Source of the DNA: Streptomyces sp. MH60
Lineage (GTDB): Bacteria > Actinomycetota > Actinomycetes > Streptomycetales > Streptomycetaceae
Assembly (NCBI RefSeq): GCF_002939385.1
Contig: NZ_MULI01000019.1
Location: forward strand, 43,124-107,123
DNA: 64,000 bases
Reading direction: 5' to 3'
The notes beneath the pieces were generated by a model that searched no databases, was not told where the DNA came from, and worked only from the letters and a program-made list of their open reading frames with translations. This document shows positions 8,312-17,584 of this stretch, piece after piece. Position 1 is the stretch's first letter, and each line of letters opens with the position of its first letter. The position numbers and the translations under genes are program-made.

Positions 8312-10615
8312 ATGTCAGTCCCGGAAGGCAGACTCGTGGCCCACTCGCCGGGTCACCAAGGGGCCTGGCACTGGTACGAAGACCACGCCCGCGGTACGGG
8401 CGAGCTGGCCCGTCGGTTCGCAGAGCCATGGGGAGGCGGTGACCTCGCCTACCGGCTCGGACGCGACCACGACACGGGCAAAGGAGCCTGCGCGTGGCAG
8501 AAGGGGCTGATCGAGGAGGCCACCACCGGCCGCAAGACCAGACGGCCCTCGCACAGCGACGCCGGAGCCCTCCTGTTCGCCCGGGCGGCCGAACCATTCC
8601 CCGCTCTGCTGCCCTGCGCCGGTGTGATCGAGGGACACCACACCGGTCTGTCCGCGTGGTCGGAAGTCCGGCTCCGGCTGAAGGCCCTGATGGCCGACTC
8701 CAGCGAGGTGGACGAAGCCATCCACCGAGTCGCCGCGGTCATGCCGGAAGTTTTGGACGGGTCATGCCCGGCCGCCCCGGGCTGGCTTGACCCACGTGAC
8801 AAGATCGCTGTGGAGATGTTGGTCCGCATGACCTACTCGGCCGTCGTCGACGCTGACCGGCTCGACACCGCCGCCCACTTCAGACCCGGCACGCACATCC
8901 GGCCGCACGTCGGGATGCCAGAACTGTGGGAGAGGTACGAGGCCCGCCGTCAGGAGGCCCTCGCCGGACGTCAGCGTTCCAAGGGCGCCTCCTGGCTGGA
9001 CAAGCTCCGTGAGAATGTCTACCAGGAGGCACTCGAAGCCGCCGCCGGCAAGCCGGGCGTGTACCGGCTGCACCTTCCGACCGGCGCCGGAAAGACGTTC
9101 ACCGGTGGAGGCTTCGCCCTCCGCCACGCCTCCCTGCACGGACTGCGGCGCGTCATTGTCGCGGTCCCGTTCATCTCGATCACCGAGCAGAACGCAGCGG
9201 AGTACCGAAGCCTCCTGGACCCGGAGCAAGGACCGCCGGTGGTTCTGGAACACCACTCAGCCGTGAACGTCGAAGCTCCGCAGCAACGCGCGCCGCAGTC
9301 CGCCGGCCCCTCGACGAACGTGCGCCACGGTCAGAAAGGGGGTCAGCCCAACCGGTGGGCGAAACTGGCCACCGAGAACTGGGACGCCCCCTTCATTGTC
9401 ACCACCACCGTCCGCCTGATCGAAACGATCTTCGGAAGCACCCCCTGGGCCACCCGCCGACTCCACCGGCTCGCCAACTCCGTGATCGTCCTCGACGAGG
9501 TCCAGGCTCTCCCCGACAGGCTCCTGACCCCGATCCTCTCGGGCCTACGGAAACTCGTGGAGCACTACGGCGTGACCCTCGTACTCTCATCGGCGACCCA
9601 GCCGGAACTCGCCGCACTGAACCCCTGGCGCTCCGGCCTCTCGCAACGTGACGTCGTCGCCGACCCCGCACCCCTCTTCAAGCAGCTGCGTCGCGTCAGA
9701 TACGAGTGGCGGACCGACCCGGAGGTGACCCTCGCAAGCATCGCCGCCGAGGCGGCCGAGCATGACCAGGCCCTCGTCGTGGTCAACGGGACCAAGGACG
9801 CCAGTCAGGTGCATCGCATCTGGCTCAGCACGAACCACGACGATGACCCAGGCGTCCTGCACCTGTCGACCCGCATGACCGGCGGGCACCGCCGAGAAAC
9901 CATCCAAGCGACGAAGCAACGCCTAGAGAAGGGCCTGAACACCCTCCTCGTGTCGACCTCGCTCATCGAAGCCGGCGTCAACCTCGACTTCCCCCGCGGA
10001 TATCGCGCCAGATCAACACCAGAGTCCGAACAGCAGGCTGCCGGACGGGTCAACCGCGAGGGCAAACGCCCCGCGAAGGACAGCGTCATGACCATCTTCG
10101 ATCCCCAGGACGGCCTCAACCCGGAGGTGATCTACAACACGTGCGCTATCGCGGCAGCGTCCCGCCGTTTCGGCGACGGGCTGGCCGATCCCGACGATCT
10201 GGACGTCCTCCGCTCGTACTACCAGCACCGCTACCGCCTCCAGGCAGGACAACATTCCAAGGACCCCAACGGAGCCACCGGAGAAGTCGTCGAAGCGCTG
10301 CGAGCAAAGCTGCACTATCCAGAGGTCGCGCGCAGAATGCGGATCGTCGACAACGAATACTCCGTGGCCGTGGTCGTCATCCGCCCCCGGCTTGAAGAAG
10401 AAACCCGACAGGCCGCCCAGAAGGCAGTCGACCAGCTCCGCCGCGGCCTGCCGACGCCCGTGACCTACCGTGCCCTGCAGGAACACATGGCATCGATCCC
10501 CGAGCGCGAACTGGAACTGGCGATCAACGCCGGCCATGCCATCAAAATCGCCGGTGACCTGCACCAGTGGGTCGGCCCCTACCACCCCCGACGAGGCATC
10601 GAACCTCATGTATGA
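8312..10615 (+). CDS. cas3: CRISPR-associated nuclease-helicase Cas3 (HD-DExH)
   Basis: Cas3 is recruited by target-bound Cascade and degrades the invader. The 767-residue protein has an N-terminal HD nuclease (AHSPGHQGAWHW near residue 10, HDTGK at 53-57, later EGHHTGLSAW) and a C-terminal SF2 helicase: Walker A PTGAGKT at 256-262, DEVQ box at 395-398, SSAT at 426-429, STSLIEAGVNLDFP, and motif VI QQAAGRVNREG at 574-584. All core motifs are intact, so the enzyme looks active. ATG 8312 is chosen over 8237 on codon use. It is transcribed away from the Cascade genes and leads into CRISPR array 2; standard I-C operons have cas3 first in the same direction. Confidence 0.93.
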   Translation: MSVPEGRLVAHSPGHQGAWHWYEDHARGTGELARRFAEPWGGGDLAYRLGRDHDTGKGACAWQKGLIEEATTGRKTRRPSHSDAGALLFARAAEPFPALLPCAGVIEGHHTGLSAWSEVRLRLKALMADSSEVDEAIHRVAAVMPEVLDGSCPAAPGWLDPRDKIAVEMLVRMTYSAVVDADRLDTAAHFRPGTHIRPHVGMPELWERYEARRQEALAGRQRSKGASWLDKLRENVYQEALEAAAGKPGVYRLHLPTGAGKTFTGGGFALRHASLHGLRRVIVAVPFISITEQNAAEYRSLLDPEQGPPVVLEHHSAVNVEAPQQRAPQSAGPSTNVRHGQKGGQPNRWAKLATENWDAPFIVTTTVRLIETIFGSTPWATRRLHRLANSVIVLDEVQALPDRLLTPILSGLRKLVEHYGVTLVLSSATQPELAALNPWRSGLSQRDVVADPAPLFKQLRRVRYEWRTDPEVTLASIAAEAAEHDQALVVVNGTKDASQVHRIWLSTNHDDDPGVLHLSTRMTGGHRRETIQATKQRLEKGLNTLLVSTSLIEAGVNLDFPRGYRARSTPESEQQAAGRVNREGKRPAKDSVMTIFDPQDGLNPEVIYNTCAIAAASRRFGDGLADPDDLDVLRSYYQHRYRLQAGQHSKDPNGATGEVVEALRAKLHYPEVARRMRIVDNEYSVAVVVIRPRLEEETRQAAQKAVDQLRRGLPTPVTYRALQEHMASIPERELELAINAGHAIKIAGDLHQWVGPYHPRRGIEPHV

Positions 10616-10812
10616 GCATTGAGGCCACCAAACAACGGCTCTCCGCTACACTGGCCGAGCCGAAACCGCCAGCTGATTGCCGCGGTGGTGGTTACCTTGC
10701 AGAAACGAGAGTCCAAACGTTTGGAAGTCGAACCAGGCGCGGCAGTCGTCCTCTGGGCGGTCAAGGACCACAACGATCACTGATACGCCAACTCTGGCGG
10801 CACAGCAGTAAT
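10616..10812 (+). promoter_or_regulatory. Spacer region between cas3 and array 2, possible leader
   Basis: About 197 bases between the cas3 stop and the first repeat. An ATG at 10612 overlaps the cas3 stop and opens a frame that runs into the array; a different frame ends ...LEVEPGAAVVLWAVKDHNDH at 10783. Either could be the remains of a small gene joined by a frameshift, but the evidence is weak. Position suggests the leader of array 2. Confidence 0.4.
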
Positions 10813-11866
10813 ATGCGGCCACCCCGCAAAATGGCCGAGGATCGCAACTTTGTAGCCAGCGTCTCTACCGCATCGTTCACCAGAGCTTGGGGTCGTCCTT
10901 CGGGGCGACCGAGGGTCGCAACGACGGCTCCGGTCTGGTCCAGTACGCGTACTGGCCCCTGGTGGTTGCCTTCTACGGCAACCGAGGATCGAAACATCGA
11001 GATCACGACTGGTAACCCAGTAGTCTTCGGCCTGGCGGACCGCCCTCCGGGCGGCCGAGGATCGCAACAGCGTGGTCGTGATCGTGTCGAACAGAAACGG
11101 TCCGGATGGCGGTAGGCCCGCGAGGTAGCCGAGGATCGCAACCAAAAGGGCCACAAGTACGCGGTCTGCTGACAGTGGGCATCCCCTAGGGTGACCGAGG
11201 GTCGCAACACCACGGCACCGATCAGGTAGTGAGGCGGCGTGCGCTGGCGGCCGCTCGGAGCGGCCCAAGATCACAACCAAGAGAACCCGGTGCTCCTCCT
11301 AGCGGAGGCGTACTAACGGCGCTTATCCGTTGGGGTGGCCGAGCATCGTAATTTCAATGTGCCCGAGCTGATGGCCGCGTACCGCACGACGATGGCTCCT
11401 GATTGGGGCGGCCGAGGATCGCAACCATGTGGTGGCCGGCCCCATCGTGGACCAGCTCAGCTCGGCGGTCGTCCTTCGGGACGGCCGAGGATTGTAACCT
11501 CATGTACCCGGTCGGCTCCCTTCGCATCGGTCGTGGATGGCGGTCGCCCCGCCGGGACGACCGAGGATCGCAACGGCGATACCGAGTCCCTCGCCGGCTT
11601 TCCACTCGGATCGCAGTCTTCCTTCGGGTCGACTGAGGATCGCAACATCCTGGCCGCGGTGATGACCTCACCCACGGCCCAGGATGGCGATCGCCCCCCA
11701 GGGCTGCCGAGGACCGCAACTGGACGTAGCTCCTCGCCCGACTGTCCGTCACCAAGGGTGGCGGTCGCCCTGCGGGGCGATCGAGGATCGCAACGACTCC
11801 GTCATCACCAAGAGCAAGTTGGGCATTCTGCTGGCGGTTGCCTTCCGGGGTGACCGCAGGTAGCTG
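10813..11866 (+). CRISPR. CRISPR array 2, 14-15 degenerate repeats
   Basis: The same repeat family as array 1, in the opposite orientation, with repeats ending GAGGATCGCAAC at about 10848, 10922, 10995, 11068, 11142, 11208, 11277, 11352, 11425, 11498, 11574, 11646, 11720 and 11794. A last repeat near 11830-11866 keeps only its 5' half, as expected at the leader-distal end. Units vary widely but several keep pairing by matched changes: GGTTGCC/GGCAACC in the third, GGCCGC/GCGGCC in the seventh, CAGTC/GACTG in the twelfth. The eighth repeat (ending 11352) has nearly lost its 5' arm. It lies downstream of cas3 and is probably transcribed with it or from the short leader. Confidence 0.93.
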
Positions 11867-12009
11867 GGACCGGACATTGAGCTGCCCAACCTGGGCGGCA
11901 GCCTGGCGGTCGGCCTTTGGACAGGGGTGGCCTTTGCGTGAGTGAGGTGTCAGGGCCTCTCACCGGGCCGGCACTTCGTCAGAGTCGGTGTGATGTGCAT
12001 CATGGTCTG

Positions 12010-13242
12010 ATGGAGAACGAAGTCGATCTTTCCGTTGTGCTGATCACAATCGACCGGGGTTCCGACACCTTCGTACTGGTTCGATCTGATGGAAAGGAGG
12101 CGCGTTTGCCGCTGCGTAGCCCCCTATTTGAACCTACAAGTCTGCTGAGGCGGGTCTCCTATCCGCCGAGCTTTGAAGGCTTGGTTGTGGAGACACTCAA
12201 GGGGGACAGTATTGTGTTCGATCTTCCCTGTTTTGGCCGCAGCGACGAGCTGGCCGGTCGGCTGGTCATCTATCTGGATCAGAACAAATGGCGCCTTGTG
12301 AGTGACGCGATGAGTGGGCAGCAGAGCGGTACATCTGATGACCGAGCCGCGGCTCTTCAACTTGTGCAGTGGTCGGCAGAACGAAAGATCATCCTTCCTG
12401 CTTCATCGGGTCACTATTACGAGACAACCAAATGGTCGAATGCGGAGGGGCGCTACCGACTTGGCTTGTCCATACTACAGTTCAGCAGGGGGTGGCAGCT
12501 GCGAGACCCCCTGCAGGTGTGGAGGGACGAACTCCGTCTGATGTTCCGTGCTGAGATCGGACAATCCGAGATCGTGGCGCCGGTCGTCACGCTGGAGCCG
12601 AATACACTCCATTCCGCCTCGAGAGGCGTTGTCGCGCCTCCGGCTCCGGCAGACTTTCCACCTCAGGCAGCATTCCAACACGAGGCGCTTGTTTCCGCCT
12701 TGAGTCTGATCGACACGATGCTGGACTCTGGAGGAGGGGAACGTGGTCCTGAGGTCGGTTGGATAGAGGTGAACCAGAAGTTCAGTGACTGGCTGGACTC
12801 TCACGGCGGCGATGCTCAGCAGAAGCGCAAGGCGATCGACGCATGGCTTCTCAGTGACCTGCAGAAAAAGGTGGCGGAGGAATCCTTTGCCATAGGGATG
12901 ACGCCGGAGCAGCTGAAGGCATGGGGCACGGGCTCTCAGCCCGTTCAAAAAATGAGCTCGCTTCCGGCCTTGGGTCTCTTCCGAGAAATGCTCCATGAGC
13001 GCCACCTCAACCGTGGCACTACATGGAAACCCAACGATGTGATCGATATGGTCTATCTCTCCTGTGCCGCAGGCTACTCGGACTTCGTCGTATGCGAGCG
13101 GCAGATGCGTGAACCGCTGGCGTGTGGGGCCAAGCGGCTTGAGCGAAGCGCCCAGGTATTCCGAAGTCTGACCGAAGCGGTATCGGCCATTGAAGTAGCA
13201 CTTGAGACGCGTGCGAGGGATGGGAGTGGCAGCGCGGTGTGA
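12010..13242 (+). CDS. PIN-like domain protein, probable nuclease
   Basis: A 410-residue protein with PIN-fold signatures: VIYLDQNKW with likely catalytic Asp at residue 90, PASSGHYYETTKW (Glu 138), and a C-terminal NDVIDMVYLSCAAGYSDFVVCE with Asp 346 and Asp 358. Such acidic residues bind metal in PIN nucleases, many of which are RNA-cleaving toxins. The N-terminal 85 residues and the middle are not recognised. The start is uncertain: ATG 12010 is used, with in-frame GTG 11938 and TTG 11917 as alternatives. Third-position GC is lower than in neighbouring host genes, consistent with import. It stands alone between array 2 and the end of the convergent cyclase operon. A defence or toxin role is inferred from motif and context. 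Confidence 0.65.
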   Translation: MENEVDLSVVLITIDRGSDTFVLVRSDGKEARLPLRSPLFEPTSLLRRVSYPPSFEGLVVETLKGDSIVFDLPCFGRSDELAGRLVIYLDQNKWRLVSDAMSGQQSGTSDDRAAALQLVQWSAERKIILPASSGHYYETTKWSNAEGRYRLGLSILQFSRGWQLRDPLQVWRDELRLMFRAEIGQSEIVAPVVTLEPNTLHSASRGVVAPPAPADFPPQAAFQHEALVSALSLIDTMLDSGGGERGPEVGWIEVNQKFSDWLDSHGGDAQQKRKAIDAWLLSDLQKKVAEESFAIGMTPEQLKAWGTGSQPVQKMSSLPALGLFREMLHERHLNRGTTWKPNDVIDMVYLSCAAGYSDFVVCERQMREPLACGAKRLERSAQVFRSLTEAVSAIEVALETRARDGSGSAV

Positions 13243-13501
13243 GGTGATTGGCCGCCGTCCCGCATTGGAGTCCACTGACAACTACATGAACCGGTAGCCC
13301 TGTCGAGGCTCCTCGGCCTCTCCTGCGTTGGGGCGTGGGTGAGGCCGTCGGTGAGGTGTGGGCATTACATCCGCACCCCACACGGAGACTCCGCTGTCGG
13401 TGAGCGATGCCTTCTGCGCTCCTTCTCACGGCCGGATCCGCTACCTGTCGTGCTCGTTGTGCCTGGCCAAGCAGAGATCCTGCCCATTGATGAACAGGTG
13501 C

Positions 13502-13729
13502 TTACGGAAGGCGGTACGCCTTTGCGTCCGGTTGTGCAGGGCCTCCCTCGTCCTCGATGGGGAACTGGTGGCCGTGCAGCCGGTAGACCATTTCGTCTGG
13601 CGCAGCCAGCATCCGTGCCTGCCGCCAGGCTGCATCGAATGACAATTGGCTGTCCGCTTCGCGTCGCAGACGAAGTGCACGCCAGGAAGAGAGGGGGTCC
13701 AGGACGATCCGCCACAGCGCGGGGCTCAT
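13502..13729 (-). CDS. Small operon-terminal protein, unknown
   Basis: A 75-residue product, MSPALWRIVLDPLSSW..., not recognised. Its ATG overlaps the stop of the preceding gene (ATGA) with AAGGA just upstream, so it is probably translationally coupled and real despite its size. It is rich in Arg, Ala and Leu and has no clear membrane segment. It would be the last gene of the six-gene cyclase operon. The 259 bases between it and the convergent PIN-like gene hold nothing I can support. Confidence 0.5.
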   Translation of the reverse strand: MSPALWRIVLDPLSSWRALRLRREADSQLSFDAAWRQARMLAAPDEMVYRLHGHQFPIEDEGGPAQPDAKAYRLP

Positions 13730-14415
13730 TCCTTGCGCCGCCCTTCCGCAGCACTAGAAGCGACGGAGGAGTCGTCCGGCGAGTCATCGCCCTTCAGCTT
13801 CTGGAGCGCGTCGCAGAGCGCGAGCATGGCCCGGTTCTGTAGCTCAATGTCGTTGAAGCCTTGGCCGACCCTTTCCCACTGGTCGAGCATGGGCTGCCAC
13901 CATTCGCCAGCCGCGACCATCCACCGTGCCAGGCGCTGCCATTCGGCAACCTGCTGAGCGCCCGGCCAATCACCTTGCTTTTCGATCCGGTCCAGCACGA
14001 AGAGGTCGGGCTGCTCGTACAGGTTCGTGCGGAGGAAGCGCAGCCGCCGTACCCGTGCCTCGTCTGCCTGCTGTTGAGCAAGGTCTTCCTGTGCGTTCTC
14101 CGAGAGCGCCAGTTCCACACGGGCAGCCAGGCACCGGTACCCGGTGGCGCGGGTGTGTTCTGGGGCGCCGAGCTCGGCGTTGATGGTGTCCTGCGCGGTG
14201 CGCACCTCGACGGCTGGGAAGAGCTGCGCAACCTCGCTGGCCCGCGCTAGGGTCTGGCTGAGTACGAGGTCTTCGAGATTGAGCCGGGCCCGCAACGCGG
14301 GGCGCCACTCGATCGTGAACGTGGCCTCGAAGTGGATACCGGGGGTCGCGCAGCGGAGCATCCGTGGCTGGGTGCAGTGGATCGTACGGGCCCGGCGCTG
14401 CCAGAACCACCTCAC
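13726..14415 (-). CDS. Unknown cytosolic protein in the cyclase operon
   Basis: 229 residues from GTG 14415, which overlaps the stop of the upstream gene by four bases (GTGA), so translation is probably coupled. The N-terminal half (FEATFTIEWRPALRARLNLEDLV...AQLFPAVEVRTAQDTINAELG) has alternating hydrophobic spacing loosely like SPFH/band-7 proteins, but without a membrane anchor. The second half is a charged helix rich in Glu, Gln and Arg, then WWQPMLDQWERVGQGF and a disordered acidic/Ser tail. I do not recognise the family. Its conserved coupling to the P-loop gene suggests a partner of that protein. Confidence 0.6.
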   Translation of the reverse strand: MRWFWQRRARTIHCTQPRMLRCATPGIHFEATFTIEWRPALRARLNLEDLVLSQTLARASEVAQLFPAVEVRTAQDTINAELGAPEHTRATGYRCLAARVELALSENAQEDLAQQQADEARVRRLRFLRTNLYEQPDLFVLDRIEKQGDWPGAQQVAEWQRLARWMVAAGEWWQPMLDQWERVGQGFNDIELQNRAMLALCDALQKLKGDDSPDDSSVASSAAEGRRKE

Positions 14416-16625
14416 GCCGAATCCCTGTTGAGCTGAAACACCGTGCGGACGCGTGGGTCTACGAGGCGGTCCCAGAAGTCGTTCGCCGCGTTCGTCTCCC
14501 CGTCGACCGATACGTGCTCCAGTGCCTGCATCAGGCTCACGGAAGCCTTGAAGATCTTTTGGCCGCGCAGGACGGGGAGCAACCCGTCGCGGACGCGGGC
14601 GTAGGCGTCGGGATCGGTTGCCGACTGCCTGACCCATGTGGTGAGACGGTTGATGGCGTCCGGCGCCGTGGCGATGTCTCCCAACAGGTCCTGCAGTGCC
14701 CGCTTCACGTCTACTTCGGAAGGGACTTCATCGGACAGCAGCCATGGGGTGGTGCCCGGTACGGACATCAGGGCCAGGAAGGCCGCGGTGCCGGCCCCGC
14801 GGGACCGACCTGACTGCTGCCATGTGCGTACTTCGGTGATGAGCCGCGCCATCCCGGCGGGGTGCTGAGCCTGCTCGGCGAAGGCTTTGAGGGCCTCAGA
14901 CCAGGCTGATTCCTGCCCGCTGTTGGCGGCTCGCCGTAGGCGGACCATGGCCATCCTGGCCTGAGAAGAGGTGACATCTGGGGTGCTCAAGACCTGTCGG
15001 CAGGTGGCCACCACGGTGGTCGCGCGTTCCTTGACCGATGCCCAGCCATACAGAATGCTCCACACCTGGCGGCCGACGTGCTCGTCCTGGACGGCCTGGA
15101 CTAGGAGTGCGCTGAGGAGTTCCTTCTTCACCGGGTAGGTCGGGGATCCGAGTTGGACGAGATGGCCGATGTTCCCGTGCCGCAGGGTCAGAGCGGCGAT
15201 GGCATCCACGACGTGCTCATTCGCCTCGCTGCCGCCCCCGGACGTGAGCCACTTCAGCAAGGGCTCGCGCATGACCTCGTAGTTGTCCCAGACATAGGTC
15301 AGGACGGCCCTACCGTAGCCGGGTTGGTCGAAGACGACTTCGTCGTGGCTGCCAACTCCGGCGCCGGCATCGACGACACGGCGGCGCAACCCACGGCCGG
15401 CGAATGCTGCACTTGCCGTCGAGGCGAAGCCGCTCCCGCCGACGGCGTCGACGCTGATGATTTGCTGCAGGTCCCGGGCGGCCTTGGACACTTCGGGCAT
15501 CGGAGCGGATTGGCGCACGGCGAGGGCCAGGAGAAGGCAGCGGTCCTCCAGTGGCAGCGACGTGTCCTTGCCTCCATGCACGGAGACCGTCTCCCCGAAC
15601 AGGATGTCGAGTTTGTCCCGCCAGTCGGACAGGGCGGACGTGATCCGTTCGGCCAGTCCGGCATCGAGCGCGGACCACGATGACGGGACGTCCATGGGGA
15701 GCGACGTGTCAGTCAGCCGTTCGTGCTCCCGCCACGCCAACATGATCGAGTCCGCCGTGCGGGCCGCTTCCACGGCGTCGAGACGGTTTAGCGAAGCCTT
15801 GGTCTTGTCGACGGAGTGAAGGTATGCAACCAGGCCGGGGGCCTTGCGAGCCCTCAGCCGGGCCTCCACGACACTCTGGGCCGGAGGCGGCTCGTTGAGG
15901 TGGACGACGTGAATGCCCGACTGGACCGGGACGTAGTGGTCAGTCCAGAGGTCCTTGGCCACATTCAGGACGAGGTAGGAGCCCAGCTTTTCCAGAACTC
16001 CGGCATGCTCTTCCAGCATGGTGAGGAAATCGGCCGCGATCCGGTCGTGCTCAGGGTCCTTGAGGTCGACCTGGTAGGCGTGGCGCTCCTCGGCGGGAAG
16101 CCAGCCCACTTTGGGTGTCTTCCAGTCCGCGTCCAATTTCACGATGTCGGTCTCCTCGCCCGTGTGCTCGGCGAGGAGGTGCAGGGCCAGGGTGGTCGAT
16201 CCGTACGACCGCGGGGCGACGATGATCAGTACGTGCTTCCGCGGGTGTAACCCCGCCGGATCCAGAGCCTGCTGCCACGTCTCTGCCCATTGGCCCTCGC
16301 GGGCGATCGGCTCCTGCTTGATCCGGTGACGAGAAAGCGTCGAGCCTTCGAGGATGCCCGGTTTGCGGGTCTCGTTGATGATCTTGTCGGCATGGTTGAC
16401 GAAAAACTCCGGACGGTTCACCGTGATCGGTGCCGGCCCAGTGTCCGGTACGGGGGGCACGACGAACGCTGCCGGGGCGGCCCGGCCGGCGCTAACGGTC
16501 CCCGTGCCTTCAGGGGCGCTACTGCTTGGGTCCGGTGGACGCGGAGCCATGCCATCCGCTCCCGTCGACGGAGACTCGAGCTCGTCGGAAGAGTGGCGTG
16601 GAAAAGGGGAACGGTCATCGGACAT
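14412..16625 (-). CDS. Large P-loop-like protein with degenerate Walker A
   Basis: 737 residues from ATG 16625 with AAGGAA upstream. Residues 1-65 are Pro/Ser-rich and probably disordered. Residues 131-150 read HVLIIVAPRSYGSTTLALHL: the strand-loop-helix of a P-loop NTPase, but the usual GK is GS and the first Gly is Ala. SYLVLNVAKDLWTDH further on could be the Walker B strand. The rest (about 350-737) is helical with no motif I know. It may be a STAND-like regulatory ATPase or a nucleotide-binding scaffold that has lost catalysis. It sits 50 bases after the cyclase gene and overlaps the next gene, so it belongs to the cyclase operon. Confidence 0.6.
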   Translation of the reverse strand: MSDDRSPFPRHSSDELESPSTGADGMAPRPPDPSSSAPEGTGTVSAGRAAPAAFVVPPVPDTGPAPITVNRPEFFVNHADKIINETRKPGILEGSTLSRHRIKQEPIAREGQWAETWQQALDPAGLHPRKHVLIIVAPRSYGSTTLALHLLAEHTGEETDIVKLDADWKTPKVGWLPAEERHAYQVDLKDPEHDRIAADFLTMLEEHAGVLEKLGSYLVLNVAKDLWTDHYVPVQSGIHVVHLNEPPPAQSVVEARLRARKAPGLVAYLHSVDKTKASLNRLDAVEAARTADSIMLAWREHERLTDTSLPMDVPSSWSALDAGLAERITSALSDWRDKLDILFGETVSVHGGKDTSLPLEDRCLLLALAVRQSAPMPEVSKAARDLQQIISVDAVGGSGFASTASAAFAGRGLRRRVVDAGAGVGSHDEVVFDQPGYGRAVLTYVWDNYEVMREPLLKWLTSGGGSEANEHVVDAIAALTLRHGNIGHLVQLGSPTYPVKKELLSALLVQAVQDEHVGRQVWSILYGWASVKERATTVVATCRQVLSTPDVTSSQARMAMVRLRRAANSGQESAWSEALKAFAEQAQHPAGMARLITEVRTWQQSGRSRGAGTAAFLALMSVPGTTPWLLSDEVPSEVDVKRALQDLLGDIATAPDAINRLTTWVRQSATDPDAYARVRDGLLPVLRGQKIFKASVSLMQALEHVSVDGETNAANDFWDRLVDPRVRTVFQLNRDSA

Positions 16626-16675
16626 GCGCTCTCTGGTTCCTTTCGATGCGGCTCGGCGCGAGGGCACGGGCACGG

Positions 16676-17479
16676 TCAGATTCGGCGCCGGTCGATGTGC
16701 ATCGTTCCGACCGTGTTGATCACGGTGGTGTCGGTCATTTCGCCGGTGAACTGGAAGACGGCGCCAGCCGGGCTGTTCGAGCCGGCTGGCGACGGCGGCG
16801 CAACTGTTCCGCCCCCGCCTCCGAGGGACCCCGGGCTGATGAGCGGTGCGAGGGCTTGCGGTGTCATCTGGGGTACGAACAGCCAGCACGGCTCCTCGAA
16901 TGTCTTGCCGTGCACCCGCGCCGTGGCGCGGAGGAAGTGTTCCTCGTCGAGGTCCGGCGTGCGTCCCGCGCGGACGGTCCGCCGGAACGCCGCCTCTGAG
17001 ACGACGGCGGCCAGAAAGCCGCCTTGGTGTTCCCGGGCCACGGTGAGGCCCGCGCGCACGACCTGGCTGTCGAGCAGTCGGCACACCTCGTTGATGGCAT
17101 CGCCACGATGGTCGGGCAGGGCGAGCGGGCCGACGTGCACAGCGGCACGCAGTCGGATCGCTGGTGCGTTGGCGAGCCGTTCACGGTCGTACCGGACGAG
17201 CGCTATGTGCAGGTGTTCCAGCAGCGGGTCGACCAGCCGTGCGATGTCCTTGGCCGGCATGACGAAGATGGCTCCATCTCCGGTGTCCTTGAATGCACCG
17301 GGCCGGTCTCGTGGATCCTGCAGTCCAACGTGGGCCAGCACATTGGTGAGGACGTCATCCAGATCCGAACGGACGGGCGCCATCTTCGCTTCCGGAATCT
17401 GGCTGTAGCCCTGCATATCCACGGCCAGGAGTGCCTGCTCCGGTGGCACGTCGACGGACGAAGGTGAGGCAAGGGGCAC
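16676..17479 (-). CDS. Class III nucleotide cyclase, Pycsar cyclase-like
   Basis: A 267-residue protein with a single cyclase domain: ALLAVDMQGYS carries the first metal Asp, KDTGDGAIFVMP the second within a GDG loop, then AAVHVGPLALPDHRGDAINEVCRLLDS in the position of the usual N-x-x-A-R helix. The start is placed at GTG 17479. After a Gly/Pro linker comes a short tail, FQFTGEMTDTTVINTVGTMHI, of beta character. In Pycsar systems such cyclases make cCMP or cUMP on phage infection. Gene order next to a Crp-type cNMP sensor and a PycTM-like membrane protein supports a signalling role. The base made cannot be read from sequence. Confidence 0.75.
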   Translation of the reverse strand: MPLASPSSVDVPPEQALLAVDMQGYSQIPEAKMAPVRSDLDDVLTNVLAHVGLQDPRDRPGAFKDTGDGAIFVMPAKDIARLVDPLLEHLHIALVRYDRERLANAPAIRLRAAVHVGPLALPDHRGDAINEVCRLLDSQVVRAGLTVAREHQGGFLAAVVSEAAFRRTVRAGRTPDLDEEHFLRATARVHGKTFEEPCWLFVPQMTPQALAPLISPGSLGGGGGTVAPPSPAGSNSPAGAVFQFTGEMTDTTVINTVGTMHIDRRRI

Positions 17480-17584
17480 GCTGTCACCGACCTTTCGGTC
17501 ACGACGGAGGAATCGAGTGCCCCATGCTGATCGGCCCGGGCACGCTCTGGTGCCCACTACTGGGCACCGCCCGGGTGCGCCCGG

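Noticed and set aside
4519..10615. cas6, cas4, cas1 or cas2 hidden in or near the locus
   Set aside because: All frames around and between the four cas genes were read, and none shows motifs of these families. Type I-C does not need cas6.
10612..11115. Possible gene starting at the ATG that overlaps the cas3 stop
   Set aside because: The frame runs into CRISPR repeats. Only about 57 codons lie before the array and no family is recognised; recorded under the leader instead.
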